A stretch of 64,000 bases of DNA from SSF14 sp037045585 (GTDB lineage: Bacteria; Actinomycetota; Acidimicrobiia; Acidimicrobiales; Microtrichaceae), in assembly GCA_037045585.1 (NCBI GenBank), contig JBAOIR010000049.1, positions 62,001 to 126,000 on the forward strand, given 5' to 3'. This document shows, in pieces, positions 26,728 through 33,836 of this stretch. The notes beneath the pieces are model-generated. The model had not been told where the DNA came from and ran no database searches. It saw nothing but the letters and a program-made list of their open reading frames with translations. How positions within the stretch are numbered: position 1 is the first letter of the stretch; each line of letters opens with the position of its first letter. Made by a program: the position numbers and the translations under genes.

Positions 26728-27008
26728 GTGGCTCCACTGGGCGCGTCGCCGGCGACGACATCGGCTACGCGTACATCAAGGCCACCGAGCGGAGCAGCGA
26801 CCGCTCCGAACTGGACGGCCGCAGCACCACCGGCACCGGCGTCGAGGTTCGCTCCGAGGTGCAGCGGTTCGTCGCCGAGGTCGAACGTCGCACCGCGGGG
26901 ATCGTGCTCTCGTCGGCGGGGGGCGGGGGGAGGAGTCGACCTCGATGTGATGCGACCGGCCGACGACTCAGGTACCACGCCAGTTCCGATCGAGAAGGTC
27001 GCGGCTAG
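26728..27008 (+). other. Codon-biased orphan coding segment, possible small or broken gene
   Basis: The 340 bases between glutamate dehydrogenase and the next ABC gene (26679-27018) are not empty. From about 26742 one frame has G or C at nearly every third position for about 65 codons, reading GDDIGYAYIKATERSSD and later VEVRSEVQRFVAEVERRTAG, and runs open to a TAG at 27006-27008. An in-phase start is missing; a GTG at 26728 would join with a one-base correction, and a slip in the G-run near 26925-26935 would end it at 26950. I do not recognise the protein. It may be a small gene or the remnant of one. Confidence 0.35.
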
Positions 27009-27011
27009 GGT
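27006..27011 (+). promoter_or_regulatory. -10 box of the betaine-type ABC operon (leaderless)
   Basis: TAGGGT, 7 bases before the ATG at 27019. Confidence 0.5.
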
Positions 27012-27018
27012 CCGACCG

Positions 27019-27999
27019 ATGTCGAGCGAGTCGGGCGCAGCCATCGAGTTCGTCGGAGTGAGCAAGTCGTTCGGTGACGGCGCGCCGGCGATCGGTCACC
27101 TCGACCTGTCGATCGAGAGCGGCGAGCTGGTCACCTTCGTCGGCCCGTCGGGCTGCGGTAAGACCACCACCCTCCGACTGATCAACCGGCTCATCGAACC
27201 GAGCGGCGGCACGATCAGCGTCGGCGGACGCGACGTGACGTCGGTGCCCGTCGAGGAGCTGCGCCGTGACATCGGCTACGTGATCCAGCAGGTTGGGCTG
27301 TTTCCGCACCGCACCATCGCGCAGAACATCGCGACGGTCCCGAAGCTCCTGGGTTGGTCGAAGCCCGAGATCACCGAGCGGGTCGAAGAGCTCGTCGACC
27401 TCGTCGGCCTCGACCGGTCGTTGCTCACCCGCCACCCCGCCGCGCTCAGCGGCGGTCAGCAGCAGCGCGTCGGCGTGGCGAGAGCACTCGCCGCCCGTCC
27501 CGCGGTGCTGCTCATGGACGAGCCCTACAGCGCCGTCGACCCGGTGGTCCGGGCCCACCTCCAGGACGAACTGCTCGCGCTGCACGGCCGGGTCGAGACC
27601 ACGATCGTCCTCGTGACCCACGACATCGACGAAGCCGTGCGTCTCGGCGACCGCGTCGCCGTGTTCGCGAACGGTGGTCGGCTGGCGCAGTACGCCACGC
27701 CCGACGAGCTGATGGCAGCCCCCGCCGACGAGTTCGTCGAGTCGTTCCTCGGCGCCGATCGCCAGCTCCGCCGCCTCGCCCTCCGCCGCCTCGGCGAGCT
27801 TCCGCTCGAGGCCGCCACCCCCGAACTGGCCGCCGCAGTCGCGGCAGGCACCTCCATCGAGCTCGACGGCGACCTGAGCGGTCGCAATGCCGTGGACGCG
27901 ATGCTCGCTGCGGGGGTCACCTGCGTGGCGGTTCGGAACGAGGTCGGCATCGCCGGCTCACTCACGCTCGCCGATCTGTCCGATCTCCTCAAAGCCTGA
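27019..27999 (+). CDS. Glycine-betaine/choline/proline ABC transporter ATP-binding protein, ProV/OpuCA-like
   Basis: ATPase of 326 residues for an osmoprotectant-type importer. Walker A is GPSGCGKTTT near 42-51, followed by RLINRLIEPSGG, a stretch diagnostic of the ProV/OpuA group. The Q-loop is YVIQQVGLFPH, the signature LSGGQQQRVGVA, Walker B LLMDEPYSAVDP (Tyr where most have Phe) and the switch THDIDEA. The C-terminus (about 270-326) looks like a single short CBS-like unit rather than the usual pair. It is followed at 2 bases by its permease genes. Confidence 0.9.
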   Translation: MSSESGAAIEFVGVSKSFGDGAPAIGHLDLSIESGELVTFVGPSGCGKTTTLRLINRLIEPSGGTISVGGRDVTSVPVEELRRDIGYVIQQVGLFPHRTIAQNIATVPKLLGWSKPEITERVEELVDLVGLDRSLLTRHPAALSGGQQQRVGVARALAARPAVLLMDEPYSAVDPVVRAHLQDELLALHGRVETTIVLVTHDIDEAVRLGDRVAVFANGGRLAQYATPDELMAAPADEFVESFLGADRQLRRLALRRLGELPLEAATPELAAAVAAGTSIELDGDLSGRNAVDAMLAAGVTCVAVRNEVGIAGSLTLADLSDLLKA

Positions 28000-28001
28000 C
28001 C

Positions 28002-28685
28002 GTGGTTGCCGTCGACGAACCCCTCGTCCGCTGGGACTGGCTCGGGAGCCACACCGACGTCCTCGTCGAACGGACGGTCGAGCACACGTTGCTCACGCTG
28101 GTGGCCTTCGGCGCCGGCCTCCTGATCGCCTCGGTGCTCGCGTCGATCGCCCGTCGGTGGCGATGGACCAACGGGCCGATCACCACGGCCACGACCGTGC
28201 TCTACACGATCCCCGCTGTCGCGCTGTTCGCGGCGCTCATCCCGGTGTTCGGAATCGGGTACACCGTGCCCGCCATCGCGCTCACGACCTACAGCCTCGT
28301 GGTGCTCACACCGTTCCTCGTCGTCGCGTTCGACGAGGTCGACCGGGCGACGCTCGACGCCGCCGATGCGATGGGCATGACCCGGGCGCAGCGGTTGTTC
28401 TCGGTCGAACTGCCGCTGGCGCTGCCGGCGATCTTCGCCGGCCTCCGCGTCACCGCCGTCACGATCATCGGTCTGGTCACCGTCGGTGGCCTGTTCGGCC
28501 TCGGGGGCTACGGGGACTTCATCGACGAGGGTCTGACGCGGGACTTCCCGACGCTCATCGTCGTCGGGGTCGTGCTGTCGATCGCGCTGGCGCTGATCGT
28601 CGACGCGCTGCTCGTCGGCCTCGGGGCACTGATCTCTCCGTGGCAACGATCGGCTCGCGGCGCCCGCCGGGCCGAGGTGGCCTGA
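28002..28685 (+). CDS. Glycine-betaine/choline-type ABC transporter permease (OpuCB-like)
   Basis: Membrane protein of 227 residues with about six helices. The EAA loop is ATLDAADAMGMTRAQRLFSVELPLALP, the typical ProW/OpuCB form, and the N-terminus RTVEHTLLTLVAFGAG matches this family. A GTG at 28002 lies 2 bases after the ATPase stop; no better start exists before the first helix. It overlaps the next permease by one base (TGATG). Confidence 0.88.
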   Translation: MVAVDEPLVRWDWLGSHTDVLVERTVEHTLLTLVAFGAGLLIASVLASIARRWRWTNGPITTATTVLYTIPAVALFAALIPVFGIGYTVPAIALTTYSLVVLTPFLVVAFDEVDRATLDAADAMGMTRAQRLFSVELPLALPAIFAGLRVTAVTIIGLVTVGGLFGLGGYGDFIDEGLTRDFPTLIVVGVVLSIALALIVDALLVGLGALISPWQRSARGARRAEVA

Positions 28686-29344
28686 TGGGCTCCGCCTTCG
28701 AGTTCATCTTCAGCTCGGCCAACTGGTCGGGCCAGGACGGAATCGGCGAACGGCTCGGCACGCACCTGTGGGTGTCGTTCACGGCGCTGCTCGCCGCCGG
28801 CCTCCTCGCTGTCCCGATCGGGCTGGTGCTCGGTCATCTGCGGCGAGGCCGCGTCCTCGCCGTGGCCGTTGCCAACCTGACTCGCGCCATCCCGTCGCTC
28901 GCAGTGCTGGCGTTCGTGGTGGCTGCCGGCTGGGGCATCGGTTTCCGGCCGACGTGGATCGCGATGATTGCGCTCGCCGTTCCCCCGCTCTTCATCGGCG
29001 CGCTGGTCGGGGTCTCCGAGGTCGACGATGCCGTGATCGACTCTGCCCGTGGCATGGGGATGCGCGGGTGGCAGATCCTCTGGAACGCCGAGCTGCCGCT
29101 CGCGACGCCACTCTTGATGTCCGGTCTCCGGGTCGCGGCCAGCCAGGTCATCGCGACGGCCACCCTCGGGGCGTTCGTCGGGTACAACACCCTCGGCCGG
29201 TTCATCACCGTCGGTCGGGCCAACGGTGACGACCCCATGCTCTACGGCGGTGTGGTGGTGATCGTCGCCACCGCGCTGGTCATCGACTCCGCGCTGCGGC
29301 TGGCGTCGAGAAGGTCGTTGCGGTGGCGGAAATCCGAGCAGTAG
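28685..29344 (+). CDS. Glycine-betaine/choline-type ABC transporter permease (OpuCD-like)
   Basis: Second permease, 219 residues, with HLWVSFTALLAAGLLAVPIG at the start and the EAA loop VIDSARGMGMRGWQILWNAELPLATP. In OpuC-type systems two different permeases flank or precede a substrate-binding protein, which matches the order here. It ends 118 bases before the binding-protein start; a strong stem-loop lies between. Confidence 0.88.
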   Translation: MGSAFEFIFSSANWSGQDGIGERLGTHLWVSFTALLAAGLLAVPIGLVLGHLRRGRVLAVAVANLTRAIPSLAVLAFVVAAGWGIGFRPTWIAMIALAVPPLFIGALVGVSEVDDAVIDSARGMGMRGWQILWNAELPLATPLLMSGLRVAASQVIATATLGAFVGYNTLGRFITVGRANGDDPMLYGGVVVIVATALVIDSALRLASRRSLRWRKSEQ

Positions 29345-29354
29345 CGTCCATTTC

Positions 29355-29386
29355 TCACGATGTGAAGGGCCGGTTCCACATCGTGA
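29355..29386. promoter_or_regulatory. Stem-loop between permease and binding-protein genes
   Basis: TCACGATGTG (29355-29364) and CACATCGTGA (29377-29386) are perfect 10-bp arms around a 12-base G+C-rich loop. The structure starts 11 bases after the permease stop and has no U-run. It may stabilise or process the operon mRNA so that binding protein is made in excess, or be an operator for an internal promoter. Confidence 0.65.
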
Positions 29387-29462
29387 ACTGGCTGGGGGAA
29401 TGACGACGGACTCCTCGCCGTTGACAGGACTCGAACCCGAACCGGCGTCCCCAAGGAGCCCC

Positions 29463-30395
29463 ATGCCGATCCCGACCTCTTCCACCTCGCGGCGCAAGCG
29501 CCCGACCTTGCGCACTGCGCTGGTGCTCGGCCTCGCCGTGCTCCCCCTCACCACCCTCGCCGCCTGCGGTGAGGATGACACCGCCTCGGGCGACGACAAG
29601 GGCTCGATCACGATCGGCCACCAGGCCTTCGGCGAGTCCGAGATCGTCGCTCACATCTACGGCGACGTACTCGAGAGCGACGGGTTCACCGTGAAGTACC
29701 AGTCGTTCAAGGAACGCTCGGCCATCTACGCCGCGTTCGAATCCGGCGACATCGACCTGATCCCCGAGTACGCGGCCTCCGGTCTCGAGTTCCTCAACAA
29801 GAACGCCGGCGAGGCGAGCTCCGACATCGTCGCCACCGCCGAGGCACTCGACGCCCAGCTCGCGAAGATCGACCTCGCCGCCGGCGCGGCCTCCGATGCC
29901 GTCGACACCAACTCGCTCGTCGTCACCGCCGACACTGCGAAGGACAAGAGCCTGACGAAGATCTCCGATCTCTCCGCCGACCTCAAGCTCGGTGGTCCCC
30001 AGGACTGCCCGTCCAACGCCAGCTGCATCCCGGCCCTCAAGGAGAAGTACGACCTCGACTTCACCGCCAACTTCGTCCCGCTCGACCTCGGCGGCCCGCT
30101 CACCAAGGCGGCCCTGACCGAAGGTGACATCGACGTCGCCGTGCTCTTCTCCACCGACGCCGGCATCGCCGCCAACAAGTGGGTCGTGCTCGAGGACGAC
30201 CAGGGCATCTTCAACGCCGACAACATCCTGCCCGTCGGCACGAAGAGCTTCGTCGACGGCAACACCGCGACCCTCGACAAGGTGTCGAAGAAGCTCACGA
30301 CGGCCAACGTCACGGCGCTCAACAAGCGCTACGACATCGACAAGGACGACGCTGACACCATCGCCAAGGACTTCATCACCGACGAAGGCCTGTAG
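29463..30395 (+). CDS. Glycine-betaine/choline-type substrate-binding lipoprotein (OpuCC/ProX-like)
   Basis: Protein of 310 residues. The ATG at 29463 follows AAGGAG and gives a signal peptide with Arg/Lys (SRRKRP), a hydrophobic stretch and lipobox LTTLAAC, then an acidic linker. The mature domain begins ITIGHQAFGESEIVAHIYGD and includes DLIPEYAASGLEFL, both typical of OpuAC-family proteins. Four aromatic residues that form the choline/betaine cage in characterised homologues cannot be confirmed by eye. An upstream in-frame ATG at 29400 is rejected because it would place 21 hydrophilic residues before the signal peptide. Confidence 0.88.
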   Translation: MPIPTSSTSRRKRPTLRTALVLGLAVLPLTTLAACGEDDTASGDDKGSITIGHQAFGESEIVAHIYGDVLESDGFTVKYQSFKERSAIYAAFESGDIDLIPEYAASGLEFLNKNAGEASSDIVATAEALDAQLAKIDLAAGAASDAVDTNSLVVTADTAKDKSLTKISDLSADLKLGGPQDCPSNASCIPALKEKYDLDFTANFVPLDLGGPLTKAALTEGDIDVAVLFSTDAGIAANKWVVLEDDQGIFNADNILPVGTKSFVDGNTATLDKVSKKLTTANVTALNKRYDIDKDDADTIAKDFITDEGL

Positions 30396-30418
30396 GCCGG
30401 TCTACGACCAACTCCGAT

Positions 30419-30450
30419 CGAGGGCGCCGGGCACCAGCCGGGCGCCCTCG
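30419..30450. terminator. G+C-rich hairpin terminator after the betaine-type operon
   Basis: CGAGGGCGCC and GGCGCCCTCG form a 10-bp stem around a 12-base loop, 24 bases after the binding-protein stop. There is no run of T, so it would act as a non-canonical intrinsic terminator, common in G+C-rich actinobacteria. Confidence 0.65.
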
Positions 30451-30461
30451 TCGCGTCCGGG

Positions 30462-30467
30462 CAGAAT
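30462..30467 (+). promoter_or_regulatory. -10 box of the decarboxylase gene (leaderless)
   Basis: CAGAAT, 7 bases before the ATG at 30475. This favours that ATG over another in frame at 30466. Confidence 0.45.
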
Positions 30468-30474
30468 GGGCGCC

Positions 30475-31842
30475 ATGACACCCGACGAGTTCCGCAACGC
30501 CGGCCACCAGCTCATCGACTGGATCGCCGACTACCACGCGACGGTCGGCGACCTTCCCGTCCTGTCGCAGGTCGAACCCGGCGAGGTACGTAGCCGGCTG
30601 GCCGCCACACCGCCGGCGGCGCCCGAGTCGTTCGATGCCCTGCTGCGCGATCTCGACGGACCGATTCTCGAGGGCCTGACGCACTGGCAGTCGCCGAACT
30701 TCTACGCCTTCTTCCCGGCCAACACGACGTTCCCCTCGATCCTCGGCGACCTCGTCAGCTCGGGCCTCGGCGTCAACGGCTTCAGCTGGGCGACGAGCCC
30801 GGCGGTGACCGAACTCGAAACACTGATGCTCGACTGGATGGTCGACCTCCTCGACCTGCCCGACCACTTCCGCGGCAACGGAGTGATCCAGGACAGCGCA
30901 TCCAGCGCGACCCTCTGCGCCATCCTGGCCGCCCGCCAGCGCGCCGGTGTCGCCGCCGACCGGCTCGTCGCCTACTGCACGGCGCAGGCTCACTCGTCGA
31001 TCGAGAAGGGCCTTCGCGTTGCCGGGGTCGGCATCGACCAGATCCGCGTGGTGCCCCACGACGACGCGTTCGCGATGGTCCCCGACGCACTGGCGGCCGC
31101 GATCGCCACCGACGTCGCCGACGGGCTCACGCCGTTCTTCGTCTGCGCCAACGCCGGATCGACCTCCTCCGAGGCGTTCGATCCGGTTCCCGATCTCGCG
31201 CCGGTCTGCACCGCCGCCGGCGCCTGGCTGCACGTCGATGGTGCCATGTGTGGAGTCGCGGCGCTGTGCCCTGAGCTGCGCTGGGTCAACGAAGGGCTCG
31301 ACCTTGCGGACAGCTACACGACCAACGGCCACAAGTGGATGGGGGTCGGCTTCGACTGCTCGTTCTTCTGGGTGCGCGACCGCGTTCCCCTGCTCGGGGC
31401 GCTCTCGATCCTCCCCGAGTACCTCCGCACGGCGCAGGCAGAGGCCGGCGCGGTCATCGACTACCGCGACTGGCAGGTGCCGCTCGGTCGGCGGTTCCGC
31501 TCGCTCAAGGTGTGGTTCGTCCTTCGCCTCGACGGAGCCGAGCAGATCGCCGACATGATCCGCCGCCACATCGAACTGGCCACCGAGTTCGAGTCGTGGG
31601 TGCGCGCCGACGAGCGCTTCGAGGTGATCGCTCCCCGGTCGATGAACCTCGTCTGCCTCGCCCACCGCGACGGCGACGACGCCACGAAGGCGCTCGTGGA
31701 GGCGGTCAACGCGAGTGGACGAGCGCAGGTCACCCCGACCGTGCTCGACGGGCGGTCGGCGCTGCGGTTCTGCGTCGGGTCCCACCTCACCGAACGCCAC
31801 CACGTCGAAGCGGCGTGGGAGTTGATCAGCTCGCTGGCCTGA
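30475..31842 (+). CDS. Pyridoxal-phosphate group II decarboxylase (aromatic-L-amino-acid/diaminobutyrate type)
   Basis: PLP enzyme of 455 residues. The PLP lysine is in TNGHKWMGVGFDCS near residue 291. Upstream are THWQSPNFYAFFPA near 65-78, typical of aromatic-L-amino-acid decarboxylases, DSASSATLCAILAAR, the PLP-stacking His in AQAHSSIEK near 177, and the aldimine-binding Asp in WLHVDGAMCG near 257. Tryptophan, tyrosine or phenylalanine decarboxylation is the family reaction; the exact substrate is unknown. It ends 17 bases inside the convergent HMG-CoA-lyase-like gene. Confidence 0.88.
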   Translation: MTPDEFRNAGHQLIDWIADYHATVGDLPVLSQVEPGEVRSRLAATPPAAPESFDALLRDLDGPILEGLTHWQSPNFYAFFPANTTFPSILGDLVSSGLGVNGFSWATSPAVTELETLMLDWMVDLLDLPDHFRGNGVIQDSASSATLCAILAARQRAGVAADRLVAYCTAQAHSSIEKGLRVAGVGIDQIRVVPHDDAFAMVPDALAAAIATDVADGLTPFFVCANAGSTSSEAFDPVPDLAPVCTAAGAWLHVDGAMCGVAALCPELRWVNEGLDLADSYTTNGHKWMGVGFDCSFFWVRDRVPLLGALSILPEYLRTAQAEAGAVIDYRDWQVPLGRRFRSLKVWFVLRLDGAEQIADMIRRHIELATEFESWVRADERFEVIAPRSMNLVCLAHRDGDDATKALVEAVNASGRAQVTPTVLDGRSALRFCVGSHLTERHHVEAAWELISSLA

Positions 31843-32770
31843 GACCCGCCGGGAAGTTGCCGGCCTTCGACAGGTAGCCGGGAACGGAGTGGCCGAGCAC
31901 GTCCTCGATCCACGGCACGTTGGCGGCGAGCGCGTCGAGATCGACGCCGCTGTCGAAGCCCATGCGGTGGAACATGTACAGCAGATCCTCGGTGGGGACG
32001 TTGCCCGTCGCGTTCGGGGCGAACGGACAGCCGCCGATGCCACCGAGCGAGCTGTCGAACACGCGCACGCCGGCGTCGAGCGCTGCCGCGGCGTTGGCGA
32101 GGCCGGTGTTGCGGGTGTTGTGGAAGTGGCAACGCAGTGTGATGGGAGCGTCGCCGACGATGTCGCGGACGAGCGCGACCCGGGCGGCGACATCGGTCGG
32201 CACCGCGACGCCGATCGAGTCGGCAAGGGCGATCTCGTCGGGCCCCGCGGCGACGACCTGCTCGACGACCCACGCCAGGCGGTCGAGCGACACCTCGCCC
32301 TCGTAGGGGCAGCCGAACGACGCCGCCATCGTGACCGATGCGGGCAGACCCTGCGCCCGCGCACCGGCAACCACGGAGGCCGCTGTGTCGAGCAGACCCT
32401 GCGAATCCTGGCCCTGGTTCTTCGTGGCGAACGTGTCACTGCACACGACGACGGCGTTGATCTCGTCGACCCCGGTCTCGACGGCGCGGTCGAGGCCGCG
32501 CTGGTTGAGCACGAGCCCGATGTAGCTGGCACCGAGCGCCCTGGTCTCGGTGTCGGCGAGCAGCGCCGCCATCACGTCGTCGGCGTCGGCCATCTGCGGC
32601 ACACGCTTGGGGTTGACGAAGCTCACCGTCTCGATCCGGCGAATGCCGGCGCGCACGGCCCGCGTGATCATCTCGACCTTGGCGTCGGTACCGAGAAGGG
32701 TCGGATCGGATTGCAGGCCGTCGCGGGGAGCGACCTCGACGATGCTCACGGTCGATGGGGGTGTGCTCAC
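31826..32770 (-). CDS. Hydroxymethylglutaryl-CoA lyase-like enzyme
   Basis: TIM-barrel lyase of 314 residues, DRE-TIM superfamily. Metal and catalytic residues appear in EVAPRDGLQ near 10-18, the RRIETVSFVNPKRVPQM strand, and HFHNTRNTGLAN (His-x-His). The Cys of the active-site G-rich loop is in GGIGGCPFAPNATGN. Known members cleave HMG-CoA to acetoacetate and acetyl-CoA, the last step of leucine breakdown. A GTG at 32770 is chosen over an upstream ATG because CAAACT lies 6 bases before it and the extra residues show no similarity. The 3' end overlaps the decarboxylase gene on the other strand by 17 bases. Confidence 0.87.
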   Translation of the reverse strand: MSTPPSTVSIVEVAPRDGLQSDPTLLGTDAKVEMITRAVRAGIRRIETVSFVNPKRVPQMADADDVMAALLADTETRALGASYIGLVLNQRGLDRAVETGVDEINAVVVCSDTFATKNQGQDSQGLLDTAASVVAGARAQGLPASVTMAASFGCPYEGEVSLDRLAWVVEQVVAAGPDEIALADSIGVAVPTDVAARVALVRDIVGDAPITLRCHFHNTRNTGLANAAAALDAGVRVFDSSLGGIGGCPFAPNATGNVPTEDLLYMFHRMGFDSGVDLDALAANVPWIEDVLGHSVPGYLSKAGNFPAGLRPAS

Positions 32771-32776
32771 GCGGCC

Positions 32777-32789
32777 AGTTTGCCAGACT
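32777..32789. promoter_or_regulatory. Back-to-back -10 boxes in a 25-base divergent gap
   Basis: CAAACT on the minus strand (32777-32782) is 6 bases before the GTG at 32770, and CAGACT on the plus strand (32784-32789) is 6 bases before the ATG at 32796. The two boxes are one base apart, so the promoters must compete or be used alternately. Confidence 0.5.
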
Positions 32790-32795
32790 CGTCCG

Positions 32796-33179
32796 ATGAC
32801 CGATCCGTCGCCGGCATTCCTCTGGGAGGTGGTCGTCGACTGCGCGGAGCCCGCCACCCTCGCCCGCTTCTACGCCGACCTGTGCGGCTGCGACCTCCAC
32901 CAGCGCGACGCCGACTGGGCGTGGATCGAACCCGCCATGCGGGGCGGACTCGCCGCCGGTGCGGGCGGACCACGCCTGGCGTTCCAACGCGTGCCCGAGC
33001 CCAAGGTGGGCAAGGTCCGCCTTCACCTCGATCTCGGTGCCACCGACGTCTCGGCCACCGTCGCTCGGGCCGTCGAGATCGGGGCGACCCAGCTCGCCGA
33101 CCCGGTCACCGACGAATCAGGTACCTACGTCGTACTGGCCGATCCCGAAGGCCACGAGTTCTGCATCGTCGACGCATGA
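32796..33179 (+). CDS. VOC-family (glyoxalase-like) protein
   Basis: Protein of 127 residues with the paired beta-alpha-beta-beta-beta pattern of the vicinal-oxygen-chelate superfamily. It begins with FLWEVVVDCAEPATLARFYADL, has KVRLHLDLGA in the middle and ends VVLADPEGHEFCIVDA, the usual ending. Metal ligand positions are only partly kept (His in RLHLDL, Glu in GHEFC). Function is unknown. Confidence 0.82.
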   Translation: MTDPSPAFLWEVVVDCAEPATLARFYADLCGCDLHQRDADWAWIEPAMRGGLAAGAGGPRLAFQRVPEPKVGKVRLHLDLGATDVSATVARAVEIGATQLADPVTDESGTYVVLADPEGHEFCIVDA

Positions 33180-33190
33180 GCGAGGCCGGG

Positions 33191-33781
33191 TCACGGCCCG
33201 GCGAGTCGGTCCGACAATCGACGGAGGAACGTCTGGCGGGCCTCCAGGAACTCGGGATCGTCGAGCTCGGTGCCGCTGACGAGACGCGTCAGCTGCGGGA
33301 ACGCCGCGGGGAACAACGTGAGGGCGAGCTCGGTCAGCACGAGTTGCCGGGCGTCGAGGTCGGCGGCGACCTCACCATCGGCCTGGGCCTGTTCGGTGGC
33401 GGCGACCCATTGACCGTAGATCTCGCCGCGGCCGACCTCGTCCTCGAGTTCGGTGTCGGCGCCGTACTCCAGCGCCTCCCACATCAGGAGCCGCACCCAT
33501 GAGGAGTCCTCGAGGTGGAGCGCCTGCCGCTCGGCAAGCCGGTCGGCACGGCTGAGTTCGACACTTCCCGCCGCCTCGGCGACCCGCTCGGCGAGCTTGC
33601 GGCGGAGGATCTCCCGGAACAGCTGCTCCTTCGAACCGAAGTAGTAGTAGAGCATCCGCTTGTTGACGTCGGCCTTGGCGGCGATCTCGTCGACGCGAGC
33701 ACCCGAGATGCCGTGGGCGGCGAACTCGTCGGTCGCCGCGTCGATGATGCGCTGCTGGGTCGCAGCGGCGTCACGAGCCAT
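33191..33781 (-). CDS. TetR/AcrR-family transcriptional regulator
   Basis: Repressor of 196 residues. The N-terminal helix-turn-helix is complete: ATQQRIIDAATDEFAAHG, GARVDEIAAKADV and NKRMLYYYFGSKEQLF, the recognition helix and YxxFxSK turn typical of TetR. The C-terminal ligand domain resembles TetR_C variants with WVRLLMWEALEYG. It is divergent from the MFS exporter at 33837; the 55-base gap holds TAACT-CACC-AGTTA, a probable operator serving both genes. Confidence 0.9.
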   Translation of the reverse strand: MARDAAATQQRIIDAATDEFAAHGISGARVDEIAAKADVNKRMLYYYFGSKEQLFREILRRKLAERVAEAAGSVELSRADRLAERQALHLEDSSWVRLLMWEALEYGADTELEDEVGRGEIYGQWVAATEQAQADGEVAADLDARQLVLTELALTLFPAAFPQLTRLVSGTELDDPEFLEARQTFLRRLSDRLAGP

Positions 33782-33788
33782 AGGTCAC

Positions 33789-33794
33789 ACCCTA
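33789..33794 (-). promoter_or_regulatory. -10 box of the TetR gene (leaderless)
   Basis: TAGGGT on the minus strand, 7 bases before the ATG at 33781. Confidence 0.5.
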
Positions 33795-33808
33795 CCGGCG
33801 TTGCCCGT

Positions 33809-33822
33809 TAACTCACCAGTTA
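33809..33822. promoter_or_regulatory. Probable TetR operator
   Basis: TAACT-CACC-AGTTA, a perfect 5-bp inverted repeat with 4-base spacer, midway between the divergent TetR and MFS genes and between their -10 boxes. Position and symmetry fit an operator through which the regulator controls itself and the exporter. Confidence 0.65.
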
Positions 33823-33824
33823 GT

Positions 33825-33830
33825 TACCAT
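33825..33830 (+). promoter_or_regulatory. -10 box of the MFS exporter gene (leaderless)
   Basis: TACCAT, 6 bases before the ATG at 33837. Confidence 0.5.
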
Positions 33831-33836
33831 CGCCGG

